The notes beneath the pieces are model-generated. The model was not told the DNA's origin, did no database searches, and saw only the letters and a list, made by a program, of their open reading frames with translations. Shown here piece after piece: positions 49,701-58,019 of a DNA stretch of 64,000 bases. Positions within the stretch are counted from its first letter, which is position 1, and every line of letters starts with the position of its first letter. The translations under genes and the position numbers were made by a program. Source of the stretch: Pseudomonas cremoricolorata DSM 17059 = NBRC 16634. GTDB taxonomy: Bacteria; Pseudomonadota; Gammaproteobacteria; Pseudomonadales; Pseudomonadaceae. Location: assembly GCF_000425745.1 (NCBI RefSeq), contig NZ_AUEA01000010.1:175424-239423 (forward strand), given 5' to 3'.

Positions 49701-51619
49701 CGGTGGTCGCCGCACCGCTGATCGCCGAGCTATCGGCGCCGCGCTTCCTGGCCGGCGGTGACCGCACCCGGCTGGCGCTGGATCTGGCCAACCTGTCGGG
49801 GCGCGCGCAGCAACTGACCGTGCAAGTGCGCAGCGAAGGTCAGTTGAGCCTGACCGGCAGCACCGAACAGCAGATCAGCCTGGCTGAAGGCCAGCGCCAG
49901 ACGCTGATGATTCCGGTGCAGGCCGAAGGTGGCCTGGGGCAGGGCAAGGTGCTGGTGCAGGTCAGCGGCCTGGAGCTGCCCGGCGAGGCGGCCAAGCCGT
50001 TCAGCCGTGAGTGGACCCTGGGCGTGCGCCCAGCCTACCCGGCGCTGCTCAAGCATTTCCGTGTGGCGCTCAAGGATCAGCCGTGGAGCCTGCCTGAGCA
50101 GGAGCTGGCGGCCTTCGAACCAGCGGGCCTGGAGGCGACCCTGGCGCTGTCCAGCCGTCCGCCGCTGAACATCGCCGAACAGATTCGCGCCCTCGAAGCC
50201 TACCCTTACGGCTGCGCCGAACAGACCACCAGTGGCCTGTACCCGTCGCTGTACGCCGATGCCGCCAGCCTCAAGCGCCTGGGCATCAAGGGTGAGGCGG
50301 CCGATGTGCGCAAGCGCAAGATCGAAGCCGGCATCGAGCATTTGCTCGGCATGCAGCGCTACAACGGCAGTTTCGGCCTGTGGAGTGCTGACAGCGAAGA
50401 GGAATACTGGCTGACCGCCTACGTGACCGACTTCCTCCAGCGCGCCCGTGACCAAGGTTACGGCGTGCCGGCCGAAGCGCTCAAGAAAGCCAACGAGCGC
50501 CTGCTGCGCTACTTGCAGGAGCGCAACCTGATCGAGGTCGAGGCCAGCGACAACGTCGAACACACCCGCTTCGCCGTGCAGGCTTACGCCGCGCTGGTGC
50601 TGGCGCGTAACCAGCAGGCGCCGCTCGGTGCCCTGCGCAGCCTGTTCGAACGGCGCGCCGACGTGCGCTCCGGCCTGCCGCTGGTGCAACTGGCGGTGGC
50701 CCTCGAACAGATGGGCGACAAGCCGCGTGCGCAAGAGGCCCTGCAAGCCGGGCTGGCAGTGAGCCGCAGCAAGGGCTGGATGGCCGACTACGGCAGCCCG
50801 TTGCGTGACCAGGCACTGATTCTGGCCCTGCTGGAAGAAAACAAGCTGGCCGGCAACCAGGTCGAGCAGCGGCTGTTCGCACTGTCGGACGAACTGGCCG
50901 CCAACAACTGGCTGTCGACCCAGGAGCGCAACGCGCTGTTCCTCGCCGGCCGTGGCCTGCTGGGCAAGCCCGAGGGGCAATGGCAGGCGCGTCTGGACAG
51001 CGCCGGCGATGTGCGTGAGCTGAACGACCAGGACGCCGGGCTGAAGCTTGAAGGCGCCATGCTGGCCTCGCCGCTCACCGTGCAGAACCAGAGCAGCGAC
51101 ACCCTGTACCAGCAGTTGACCCTGTCCGGCTACCCACGCCAGGCGCCCGCGCCGGTCAGCAATGGCCTGGAAATCCGCCGCGAGTACCTGGGCCTCAACG
51201 GCCAGCCGCTGAACCTGAGCAACCTGCGCAGTGGTGATCTGGTGCTGGTGCATGTGGCGCTGAAGGCCAAGCAGTACGTGCCCGATGCGCTGGTGGTCGA
51301 CCTGCTGCCAGCAGGTCTGGAGCTTGAGAACCAGAATCTCGCGCAAAGCGCGGCCAGTCTGGACAACGCCAGCAGTGCGGTGAAGGAGTGGCGTGAATCG
51401 ATGCAGAACGCCAACCTGGTGCACCAGGAGTTCCGCGACGACCGCTACGTGGCAGCGGTCAAGCTGGAAAGCTACGGCACCACCCACCTGCTGTACCTGG
51501 CCCGGGCAGTGACGCCTGGCAGCTACCGCATTCCGCCGGCGCAGGTCGAGTCGATGTACCGGCCAAACCTGCAAGCGGTGGGCGAGAGCCAGGGTGAGCT
51601 GGTGGTCAAGCCGCGTTGA
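46718..51619 (+). CDS. yfhM: Bacterial alpha-2-macroglobulin (thioester lipoprotein)
   Basis: A 1633-residue periplasmic lipoprotein. Signal peptide ending LLSAC with lipidated C18 (no Asp-Asp inner-membrane clamp is complete; the next residue is Asp, favouring the inner membrane). MG domains precede the bait region (about 730-960), and the thioester motif YGCAEQ has C1166 and Q1169. The alpha-alpha-toroid follows and a C-terminal receptor-like domain ends the protein. It traps attacking proteases by covalent linkage. The classical partner PbpC is encoded next but one. The start at MFNKGLLL was set by the lipoprotein signal. Confidence 0.93.
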   Translation: MFNKGLLLACALALLSACDSSTSEQPAPAAPPAAASPAAAPAAKREDPAVLAKRYAGRELNVLDVSEVQIDGASALSVSFSAPLDAEQDFAAKLHLVDTVKGKVDGAWELSDNQMELRLRHLEPQRKLVLTVDKGLLGVNGKTLADELVSRLETRDMQATVGFASRGSLLPTRLAEGLPVIALNVDKVDVEFFRVKPEMLSSFLAGWGRNSSLYYYQSKETLAQADLVYSGRFDLNPARNTRETVLLPIAGIKPLQEPGVYLAVMRASGTYDYSQPATLFTLSDIGVSAHRYRDRIDVFTQALEGGKALKDVKLELHDAKGKLLAEASSDGDGHAQLPIDAKADTLIATQGVHTTLLRLSGSALDLAEFDITGPQNNPLQFFIFGPRDLYRPGETVLLNGLLRDQDGKPVKAQPVNVEVRRPDEQVSRKFVWEADANGLFQYQLQLSGEAPTGRWQLLLDLGGGRQQVYEFLVEDFLPERLALELKGSATPLSPEQTARIQVNGRYLYGAPAAGNRLSGQAYLRPLREAVPALPGYQFGSVSESDLSQDLELDEVTLDQAGKASLDIESRWAEARSPLQLTVQASLQESGGRPITRRLEQPIWPAERLPGLRGLFDGEETDSDAPVQFEILVADRDGNKLAADELKVRLIRERRDYYWNYSQDDGWSYNFNEKFLTQSEEVVSVKAGSTTRLNFPVEWGPYRVEVEDPQTGIVSSERFWAGYRAQDNAEGGAVRPDQVKLALDKPAYSDGATAQITVTPPAAGSGYLMVESADGPLWWQAIEVPAEGKTFEVRLDPKWARHDLYVSALVIRPGERKANATPKRAVGVLHLPLQRGERKLALTLQAPEKMRPKQPLSVKLKALNADGSVPKQVHVLFSAVDVGILNITDFKTPDPFTSLFGRKAYGADQLDIYGQLIEAGQGRLASLAFGGDAAMAKGGKRPNTTVTIVAQQSLPVTLDDKGEGVATVDIPDFNGELRLMAQAWTDEHFGVAEGKTVVAAPLIAELSAPRFLAGGDRTRLALDLANLSGRAQQLTVQVRSEGQLSLTGSTEQQISLAEGQRQTLMIPVQAEGGLGQGKVLVQVSGLELPGEAAKPFSREWTLGVRPAYPALLKHFRVALKDQPWSLPEQELAAFEPAGLEATLALSSRPPLNIAEQIRALEAYPYGCAEQTTSGLYPSLYADAASLKRLGIKGEAADVRKRKIEAGIEHLLGMQRYNGSFGLWSADSEEEYWLTAYVTDFLQRARDQGYGVPAEALKKANERLLRYLQERNLIEVEASDNVEHTRFAVQAYAALVLARNQQAPLGALRSLFERRADVRSGLPLVQLAVALEQMGDKPRAQEALQAGLAVSRSKGWMADYGSPLRDQALILALLEENKLAGNQVEQRLFALSDELAANNWLSTQERNALFLAGRGLLGKPEGQWQARLDSAGDVRELNDQDAGLKLEGAMLASPLTVQNQSSDTLYQQLTLSGYPRQAPAPVSNGLEIRREYLGLNGQPLNLSNLRSGDLVLVHVALKAKQYVPDALVVDLLPAGLELENQNLAQSAASLDNASSAVKEWRESMQNANLVHQEFRDDRYVAAVKLESYGTTHLLYLARAVTPGSYRIPPAQVESMYRPNLQAVGESQGELVVKPR

Positions 51620-51628
51620 GGCGAATCA

Positions 51629-51668
51629 GCGCGCAGAGCGGTCAGACGTTGCTGACCGCTCTGCGCGC
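51629..51668. terminator. 17-pair perfect hairpin downstream of yfhM
   Basis: GCGCGCAGAGCGGTCAG (51629-51645) pairs perfectly with 51652-51668 across an ACGTTG loop. It sits ten bases after yfhM and eight before the stop of the convergent small gene. It lacks a T-run but is among the most stable stems in the window. Confidence 0.65.
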
Positions 51669-51676
51669 AACGTGCG

Positions 51677-51970
51677 TCAGTGAATCACCCAACTCATCAC
51701 CCACAGGCCCAGCACCAGCCAGATGATGCCCATGATCACCGAGGCGCGCATGAACGCGCGGATCGCCGACCACAGCAACAGCAGGCCGACGATCAGCGCC
51801 AGGATGCTCACCAGTGAGGTGTCCATACCCAGCGTGCGCGACAGGCCATCGATGAAATTACCGCCAGCGTTGGCCAGCAGGTTGAACAGGCCGCTCAAGG
51901 CATCGACGATGATACGAATCAACGACCCCAGCGCCTGGCCCAGCCATTCGAAAAAACCTTCTACATGCAT
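51677..51970 (-). CDS. Small membrane protein of unknown function
   Basis: A 97-residue protein. The N-terminal amphipathic region (FFEWLGQALGSLIRIIVDALSGLFNLLANAGGNFIDGLS) is followed by two close hydrophobic helices (VSILALIVGLLLLWSAI and VIMGIIWLVLGLWVMSWVI). A good AGGAAG lies before ATG 51970. I do not recognise it. It is on the strand opposite to yfhM and pbpC and starts 65 bases from the pbpC start, so it splits a pair that is usually an operon. It may share regulation with pbpC through the divergent promoter. Confidence 0.65.
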   Translation of the reverse strand: MHVEGFFEWLGQALGSLIRIIVDALSGLFNLLANAGGNFIDGLSRTLGMDTSLVSILALIVGLLLLWSAIRAFMRASVIMGIIWLVLGLWVMSWVIH

Positions 51971-52035
51971 GATTGCTTCCTGATGAACGAATCGGCGTCA
52001 CGGCTTTGGCCATCATCCGGCCAGGTCGGTTCCCG

Positions 52036-54390
52036 ATGGCAAGCGTAGCTCGCCTGAACCGCCGCGCAGGGCGCTGGTTGCGGCGCGGCGTGCTGAGCCT
52101 TGTGCTGCTGGTCGGCGGGTTATGGCTGGCCGACCGGATCTGGCCGCTGCCGCTGCCCGGCGATGACCTGGCGCGGGTGGTGCTGGCCGAGGATGGTACG
52201 CCGCTGTGGCGCTTTGCCGACGCCGACGGGGTGTGGCGCTACCCGGTCAGCGCCGAGCAGGTGTCGCCGCTGTACTTGCAGGCGCTGCTGACCTATGAAG
52301 ACCGCTGGTTCTACCGCCATCCTGGGGTCAACCCCATGGCCTTGCTGCGTGCGGCCTGGCTCAACTTCAGCGGCGGGCGAGTGGTGTCGGGCGGCAGCAC
52401 GCTGTCGATGCAGGTGGCGCGCCTGCTCGATCCGCACGACCGCACCGTGGCCGGCAAGCTGCGTCAGTTGTGGCGCACCGCCCAGCTCGAATGGCACCTG
52501 TCGAAGGCGCAGATTCTGCAGATCTACCTCAACCGCGCACCGTTCGGCGGCACCTTGCAGGGCGTGGCTGCGGCCAGTTGGGCGTATCTGGGCAAGTCGC
52601 CGCAGCACCTGACCGCGGCCGAAGCTGCGTTGCTCGCAGTGCTGCCGCAGGCGCCCAGCCGGCTGCGCCCGGATCGTCATCCCGAGCGCGCCCAGCGTGC
52701 TCGCGACAAAGTCCTGCAACGGCTGGCCGACTACCAGGTGTGGCCGCCCGAACAGCTGCGTGAAGCCCGCGAAGAAGCCTTGCTGCTGGCGCCGCGCCAG
52801 GAGCCGGCGCTGGCCCCGCTGCTGGCGCGGCGGCTGACCACCCCGGGCAGCCCGGCGTTGATTCACACCACCCTCGATGCCGCATTGCAACGGCGCCTGG
52901 AAGACCTGCTGCTGGGTTGGCGCGCGCGGCTCCCGGAGCGCACCTCGGCGGCGATTCTGGTGGTCGAGGCCAAGAGCATGGCGGTGCGCGCCTACCTGGG
53001 CTCCATCGACCTCGGAGATGCCCGTCGCTTTGGTCATGTCGACATGATCCACGCCTTGCGCTCACCGGGCTCGACCTTGAAGCCGTTTCTCTATGGCATG
53101 GCCCTGGACGATGGCCTGATTCACTCCGAGTCACTGTTGCAGGACGTGCCGCGGCGTTATGGCGATTATCGGCCGGGCAACTTCTCCATGGGCTTCAGTG
53201 GCCCGGTGTCGGCCAGCAGCGCGCTGGCGCTGTCGCTCAACCTGCCGGCGGTGCAACTGCTCGAAGCCTACGGCCCCAAGCGCTTCGCCGCGCAACTGCA
53301 CATGGGCGGTGTACCGCTGGTGCTGCCGCCGCTGGCCGAACCGAACCTGGCACTGATTCTGGGCGGGGCGGGCAGCCGCCTGGAAGAGCTGGTCGGCGGT
53401 TATGCGGCGCTGGCGCGCCAGGGGCGCAGTGCCGAGATTCGCTTGCAGCCCCAGGCGCCGCTGATCGAGCACCGCCTGCTGTCGCCGGGGTCGGCCTGGA
53501 TCATCCGGCGCATTCTCAGCGGCCAGGCGCGCCCCGACCGTGACCCGCACGCCGAGCTGGTGCAGCGCCCGGCACTGGCCTGGAAGACCGGCACCAGTTA
53601 CGGCTTTCGCGATGCCTGGTCGATTGGCGTCGGCCCGCGTTACCTGATCGGGGTGTGGATCGGCCGCCCGGATGGCACGCCAGTGGCCGGGCAATTCGGC
53701 CTGGCCTCGGCTGCGCCGTTGATGCTGCAAGTGCACGACCTGCTGAGCAACCGTGACCGCCAGCGCGGCATCGTCAGCGCCAGTGAGCCGGTGCCGGCCA
53801 GCGTCGGCGTGGCAGCGATCTGCTGGCCGCTGGGCCAACCGATGGCGCGACAGGACGACAACTGCCGGCGCCAGCGCTTCGCCTGGACCCTGCAAGGCAC
53901 CACGCCGCCGACCCTGCAAGCGGCCGACCAGCCGCTGGGCCTGGGCCTGCGCGAAACCCTGTGGGTGAATGCCCAGGGGCTGCGCGTGGATGCCGGGTGC
54001 CCCGGTGCGCAAGCACGCCAGGTGGCGCTGTGGCCGGCCCCGCTGGAACCTTGGCTGCCGCGTGCCGAGCGCCGCGCCGCGCGCCTGCCGGCCATCGACC
54101 CCAGCTGCCCACCGCAGGTGGCGGCCACTGCGCCGCCGCTGTCGATCGTCGGCGTGCGCAGCGGCGATCACCTGCGCCGCCCGGCGAGCGACAGCGAGCC
54201 GTTGCAGCTGCAAGTGTCGGCGCTAGGCGGGGGCGGGCGGCGCTGGTGGTTTCTCAATGGCCAACCGTTGGGGGAAAGCGTCGAGCAGCAGACCCTGACC
54301 GTGTCCTTCGAGCGCGCCGGGCAGTTCGAGCTAAGTGCTCTGGACGAGAGCGGCGAAACGGCGCGCGTGGCGTTTCAGGTCAGTGAGTGA
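52036..54390 (+). CDS. pbpC: Penicillin-binding protein 1C
   Basis: A 784-residue bifunctional peptidoglycan synthase. Membrane anchor about 19-35, GT51 glycosyltransferase (EDRWFYRHPGVNP, GGSTLSMQVARLL), transpeptidase with S346-T-L-K349 and KTGTS, and a C-terminal BiPBP_C domain (about 700-784, RRWWFLNGQPLGES). Long-known partner of the alpha-2-macroglobulin, repairing the wall after envelope damage. The start at MASVARL has only a weak Shine-Dalgarno; an extension to 51973 overlaps the divergent small gene promoter. Confidence 0.92.
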   Translation: MASVARLNRRAGRWLRRGVLSLVLLVGGLWLADRIWPLPLPGDDLARVVLAEDGTPLWRFADADGVWRYPVSAEQVSPLYLQALLTYEDRWFYRHPGVNPMALLRAAWLNFSGGRVVSGGSTLSMQVARLLDPHDRTVAGKLRQLWRTAQLEWHLSKAQILQIYLNRAPFGGTLQGVAAASWAYLGKSPQHLTAAEAALLAVLPQAPSRLRPDRHPERAQRARDKVLQRLADYQVWPPEQLREAREEALLLAPRQEPALAPLLARRLTTPGSPALIHTTLDAALQRRLEDLLLGWRARLPERTSAAILVVEAKSMAVRAYLGSIDLGDARRFGHVDMIHALRSPGSTLKPFLYGMALDDGLIHSESLLQDVPRRYGDYRPGNFSMGFSGPVSASSALALSLNLPAVQLLEAYGPKRFAAQLHMGGVPLVLPPLAEPNLALILGGAGSRLEELVGGYAALARQGRSAEIRLQPQAPLIEHRLLSPGSAWIIRRILSGQARPDRDPHAELVQRPALAWKTGTSYGFRDAWSIGVGPRYLIGVWIGRPDGTPVAGQFGLASAAPLMLQVHDLLSNRDRQRGIVSASEPVPASVGVAAICWPLGQPMARQDDNCRRQRFAWTLQGTTPPTLQAADQPLGLGLRETLWVNAQGLRVDAGCPGAQARQVALWPAPLEPWLPRAERRAARLPAIDPSCPPQVAATAPPLSIVGVRSGDHLRRPASDSEPLQLQVSALGGGGRRWWFLNGQPLGESVEQQTLTVSFERAGQFELSALDESGETARVAFQVSE

Positions 54391-54436
54391 TGTGAGTGCC
54401 CTTCACAGGTAATCCGGTATCCCTCGCTTACCCCAA

Positions 54437-55213
54437 TCAATGCGCCGTAAAGCGCTGATGCACCGGTGAACTGCGCGGGGTCAGGGCCAGGGCCAACTGG
54501 GTACGGTTGTGCATGTGGGTCAGGCGCAGCACTTGCGAGACGTACAGTTTCACCGTGTTCTCGGTGATGCCCAGTTCGCAGGCGATCTGGAAATTGGTCT
54601 TGCCCTTGCTGACCAGTCGCGCCACCTCCAGTTGACGCGGCGACAGTTTGTCGAAGATCGCCGGCAGTTCGGCATCGGCTTCGGCAGGATCGGTAGCGCG
54701 TCGTTGCAGGCTCTGTCCGCGAGCTTTCTCAAGATCGAGGTACAGCTCGTCGAGCGATTCGGCCAGTTCGTGCAGGCGCTGATTGAGGCTGCCCAGCTCG
54801 CGCACCTGGCGCTGGCGCTCGAGCAACGATTGCTCCTGGCGGCGCACCCCGCTGAGCAGCGCGTCGAGGTCGGCGGGCTTTTGGTAGTAGTCGGCGAAAC
54901 CTTCGCGCAGGGCGTGGATGACCTGCTGTTCGTCGGCCTGCTCAGCCAACAGGATCGCCTCGAACAAACGCGGCCGGCTGTCGGCTGCCTTGAGCCGGGT
55001 GAGCAGTTGCAGGCCATCGGCGTCGGCCATGTGCAGGTCGCACAGCACCAGGCCAATGGCGCTGTCGCGCTGATAGCAGTCGACGGCCTGTTCGGCATTT
55101 TGCGCGGCGACGCAGCGATAGCCCTGACCTTCCAGAAAGGTGCTCAAGGCCGCACTGGCCGCCGTCTGCTCGTCGACCAGCAAGACCTTCACTTCACTGA
55201 CAGCTTTACTCAT
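54437..55213 (-). CDS. pprB: LuxR-type response regulator, PprB-like
   Basis: A 258-residue regulator. Receiver domain 1-120 with acidic pocket D14/E15 and phospho-acceptor D59 in LVLCDLHMADADG, a coiled-coil linker (about 120-180), and a LuxR HTH (LSPRQLEVARLVSKGKTNFQIACELGITENTVKLYVSQVL). GGGAG precedes ATG 55213. In P. aeruginosa PprB controls the Tad/Flp pilus and lies beside the prepilin peptidase FppA, as here. The partner kinase PprA and the tad genes are not in the window. Confidence 0.7.
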   Translation of the reverse strand: MSKAVSEVKVLLVDEQTAASAALSTFLEGQGYRCVAAQNAEQAVDCYQRDSAIGLVLCDLHMADADGLQLLTRLKAADSRPRLFEAILLAEQADEQQVIHALREGFADYYQKPADLDALLSGVRRQEQSLLERQRQVRELGSLNQRLHELAESLDELYLDLEKARGQSLQRRATDPAEADAELPAIFDKLSPRQLEVARLVSKGKTNFQIACELGITENTVKLYVSQVLRLTHMHNRTQLALALTPRSSPVHQRFTAH

Positions 55214-55325
55214 GGACAACTCCCTGTCGTTTCACGGCCCTGATCCGGGGCCAGCCATATCGGCGATTGAAAAAGCGCTACGCGGCGGCCTACTCCAGGC
55301 CAGCACCGCATTTACCTGCGCGCCG

Positions 55326-55796
55326 CTACTGTATCCACACCGAGGTCAGCAGAAAGCCTGCGATCACATAGGGCACGAACGGCTGCTTGTCGTTCATTTG
55401 TTCTGCGAGTGCTTGCAGACGCTTCTTTACCTTGGGGTTGAGCAGCGTCCACAACCGCCGCCTAAACAGCATCCACACCACCACGCTGACCCCCGCGCCA
55501 ATGAACGTGCCCAGCACGTAGTGGTGACTACTGGCCAGGGCCAACGCCGCCAGCAGCTTCACATCGCTGGCGCCAAGCCGGCCGAGCATGTAACCGGGCA
55601 GGGTCAGCAACATGACGATCGCCAGCCCCCAACCGGCATCGCTGGCTTCAGCGCCCAGCCAGCTGTGGCCGGTCATGAACAGCCAGATCAGCGCAGCGCC
55701 GCCCACACCCAAGGTCAACAGATCTGACACTTGGCGTTCCCGCACATCCTGTTCAGTACATAACGCGAGCCACATCAAGAGAACAATGCTCTGCAT
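55326..55796 (-). CDS. fppA: A24-type prepilin peptidase, FppA/TadV-like
   Basis: A 156-residue inner-membrane aspartic protease with about five helices. Catalytic regions are D-V-R-E-R-Q-V-S-D near the N-terminus and L-G-A-S-D-V-K-L-L-A (the GxGD site with Ser). It is the short CpaA/TadV form without the methylase domain, which cleaves Flp prepilin. Its presumed substrate and the pilus assembly genes are absent nearby. Probably cotranscribed with the PprB-like gene 112 bases downstream. Confidence 0.78.
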   Translation of the reverse strand: MQSIVLLMWLALCTEQDVRERQVSDLLTLGVGGAALIWLFMTGHSWLGAEASDAGWGLAIVMLLTLPGYMLGRLGASDVKLLAALALASSHHYVLGTFIGAGVSVVVWMLFRRRLWTLLNPKVKKRLQALAEQMNDKQPFVPYVIAGFLLTSVWIQ

Positions 55797-55972
55797 CGGC
55801 GGCCTTTCGTCCTTATTTTGGTAGGCGTTTTCCTTCAGGCCACGGCGGCCTAATGCTCAGGGTAGACGGGATCGCGCAGGCAGGCTTTACCGCTGGGAAA
55901 AAACTGCATGGCGAGTCAGATTCTTTTGCCGTTTATTGAGGTTTTTGCACGTGCAGGGGTGGGGAAAATACG

Positions 55973-55996
55973 CCGGGCATCGTCCCCAATGCCCGG
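55973..55996 (-). terminator. Terminator of the DUF4136 gene pair
   Basis: Perfect eight-pair stem CCGGGCAT/ATGCCCGG (55973-55980, 55989-55996) followed on the minus strand by GTATTTTCC. It lies 35 bases after the stop of the DUF4136 gene. Confidence 0.65.
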
Positions 55997-56031
55997 TATG
56001 GCGGGGTTAAACACAAGGTAAGAGGGCACTA

Positions 56032-56592
56032 TCAGCGCGGTGGATAGTTGGCCATCAACTGTGTGACTGTCTTCTGAATCGCCTGGGTGCGTTCCTGCGG
56101 CGTGGGCGGGTAGCTGTTCATCATCTGTTCAGCACTGCCGCGCCAGACCAGCTTGCCGTCGCGCCCATCGAATAGGTCGACCTGAATGGTCGCCACCTTG
56201 TAGTCGACACTGCGGGTCTCGTTGTACATCGGCCCGCCCCAGTAGCCGCCCCAATAGCCACCCCAGCCGCCGCCATAGTTGGTGGTGATTTCGCGTTGAC
56301 GGTCTTCGACGATGAGATAGGCCTGGGCCTTGACGTCAGCCCGCGCGTTGCCTTGCACTGGACGCAGGCCGCGCTGGTCGAGTTGCTCGGCCACGGCCTG
56401 GCGAATGCGCTGCTCGGTGAGGTCGCTCTTGATGCGTGGATCGTCCGGGCGGTAGTGCATCGCCGGTTCCTGCCAGGCCCAACTGCGGTAGCCGGCAAAA
56501 TCGCGGCTGGCGTCGTAATCCTGCTGAACGTTGTTGCTCGAGCAGGCGGCCAGCAACAGCGTGAATGACAGTACAGCGAGGCGTCGCATCAT
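56032..56592 (-). CDS. DUF4136 lipoprotein, second of tandem pair
   Basis: A 186-residue lipoprotein with signal peptide ending LLLAAC (lipobox). A DUF4136 domain has FAGYRSWAWQ and LTEQRIRQAVAEQLDQRGLRPV. A Gly/Tyr/Trp-rich loop (GGWGGYWGGYWGG) precedes the last strands (VDLFDGRDGKLVWRGSAE). Envelope location is inferred from the lipobox; function unknown. Homologous throughout to the upstream neighbour, from which it is 17 bases away. Confidence 0.82.
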   Translation of the reverse strand: MMRRLAVLSFTLLLAACSSNNVQQDYDASRDFAGYRSWAWQEPAMHYRPDDPRIKSDLTEQRIRQAVAEQLDQRGLRPVQGNARADVKAQAYLIVEDRQREITTNYGGGWGGYWGGYWGGPMYNETRSVDYKVATIQVDLFDGRDGKLVWRGSAEQMMNSYPPTPQERTQAIQKTVTQLMANYPPR

Positions 56593-56609
56593 GACGGTTC
56601 TCCGAGCGA

Positions 56610-57245
56610 TCAACGTGGGGGATAGCCGCTGAGGGCCTTTTGTACACTCTCGCGCAGCGCCGTTTCGCGCTCGCGGATGGTCGAACGGTCTGCGCCGCTT
56701 TCGGCGCTGGCGCTCCACACCGGCTGGCCGTCGCGGGCATCGAACAGTTCGATGTGCACCACGCTGACCTCCACCTGATACGTGCGCGTTATCGGCACGC
56801 TGCCATAGGCCCCGAAGCCGTTGCGGTAGCCGCCGTAACCCATGCCGCCGTAAGGTCCTGGGCCGTAGTACGGGTCGTAGCTGTCGTAGTCGCGCACCTG
56901 GCGCACCCGCCGTTCGACCCGCAGATCGGCGCTGACCAGCACATCGGCCTGGCCGTTGCGCGCCGGGCGCAGGCCCTGCTGATCGAGGCCACTGGCGATC
57001 ACCTCGGCCAGTTGCGCCGGGTCGGTATTGGCGCTGGCCCTGGGCAGTTGGCCATTGCGCCAGGCCCAGGTGCGATAACGGCCATAGTCGCGTGCAGGTG
57101 CCGGGTAGGCGCTGGCGTCGAACGTGTTCGCCGCTTGCGGCGGCGCCGGCGGCAGCGGGCGGCTGCTGGCCACGTACGGATTGCTGCCCTGGCACGCGGC
57201 CAAGGTCAGCGGCAACAGCGCGAAGCAGAGGATGCGGTGGAGCAT
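56610..57245 (-). CDS. DUF4136 lipoprotein, first of tandem pair
   Basis: A 211-residue lipoprotein with signal peptide ending LTLAAC. A Pro-rich spacer leads into the DUF4136 domain with [24 protein letters not shown] and a Gly/Tyr-rich loop ([18 protein letters not shown]). The end is [20 protein letters not shown] duplication with the downstream gene is clear from the shared order of motifs and the identical SGYPPR/ANYPPR type ends. Function unknown. Confidence 0.82.
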   Translation of the reverse strand: MLHRILCFALLPLTLAACQGSNPYVASSRPLPPAPPQAANTFDASAYPAPARDYGRYRTWAWRNGQLPRASANTDPAQLAEVIASGLDQQGLRPARNGQADVLVSADLRVERRVRQVRDYDSYDPYYGPGPYGGMGYGGYRNGFGAYGSVPITRTYQVEVSVVHIELFDARDGQPVWSASAESGADRSTIRERETALRESVQKALSGYPPR

Positions 57246-57269
57246 GACGGTCTCCCGGAAGCGGGCCGC

Positions 57270-58019
57270 TCAGCGCGGCCGGCAGATCCAGTGCAGGTAG
57301 CGCCCAAGGCCGGCGAAGGTGGGATGACGGCGGTGGGCCAGTTCCATTTCCAGCAGGTCGGGGAGGGCGGCTTTGTCCTGAAACGGCTTGGGCATGTAGT
57401 CGTGAAACACCCTGACGCCACTTTCCTGTTCGACCCGCCAGTTAGGTTCAAGTTGCGCCCGCAGTTCGCGTGGGTCAACTGGTCGCTGCGGCGTCAGGCT
57501 CTGTTTTTCCCCAGCCAGCTGATTGCTGCGCAACTTGCGGAAGTGGCCCTTGATGAGGTTGCGATAGACCAGCGCGTCGCGGTTGTAGAACGCCAGCGAC
57601 AACCAGCCATCCGCCGCTGTCAGGTGATGCAGCACCGGGAGGATGGCCTGGGGTTCGGCCAGCCACTCCAGCACTGCATGGCACACCACCAGGTCGTAGG
57701 GTTCGTCGCAGTGTTCGCCCAGTGCCTGCCAGGGTGCCTGGATGAACCTGGCCTCACGCCGCGCCTCGGCAAAGCGCGCCCGGGCGCCGTCGAGCATGGG
57801 TTCGGCCGGCTCGGCCAAGGTCACCTGATGGCCCTGTTCGGCCAGCCACAGCGCCATATGGCCAAGGCCGGCGCCGATATCCAGCACCCGCAGTGGGCGC
57901 GCGGGCAGGGCTTCAGCCAGATCGGCCTGGAGCACGGCCAGACGAATGGCACCTTTGGCGCCGCCGTAGATTTTCTCGGCAAAGCGTGTGGCCAGGGTGT
58001 CGAAATGGCGGTCGTTCAC
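57270..58019 (-). CDS. cmoM: tRNA 5-carboxymethoxyuridine methyltransferase CmoM-like
   Basis: A 249-residue SAM methyltransferase. N-terminus DRHFDTLATRFAEKIYGGAKGAIRLAVLQADL is the CmoM/SmtA hallmark, followed by the SAM loop LRVLDIGAGLGHMALWLAEQGH and DLVVCHAVLEWL. It methylates cmo5U34 to mcmo5U in tRNA. Start GTG 58019 overlaps the MazG stop in GTGA. Confidence in the exact substrate is moderate. Confidence 0.82.
   Translation of the reverse strand: MNDRHFDTLATRFAEKIYGGAKGAIRLAVLQADLAEALPARPLRVLDIGAGLGHMALWLAEQGHQVTLAEPAEPMLDGARARFAEARREARFIQAPWQALGEHCDEPYDLVVCHAVLEWLAEPQAILPVLHHLTAADGWLSLAFYNRDALVYRNLIKGHFRKLRSNQLAGEKQSLTPQRPVDPRELRAQLEPNWRVEQESGVRVFHDYMPKPFQDKAALPDLLEMELAHRRHPTFAGLGRYLHWICRPR

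Noticed and set aside
55850..55909. 19-residue ORF (MQFFPSGKACLRDPVYPEH) upstream of the FppA-like gene
   Set aside because: No Shine-Dalgarno before the ATG and no recognised sequence; it could be tested as a leader peptide but is not supported now.
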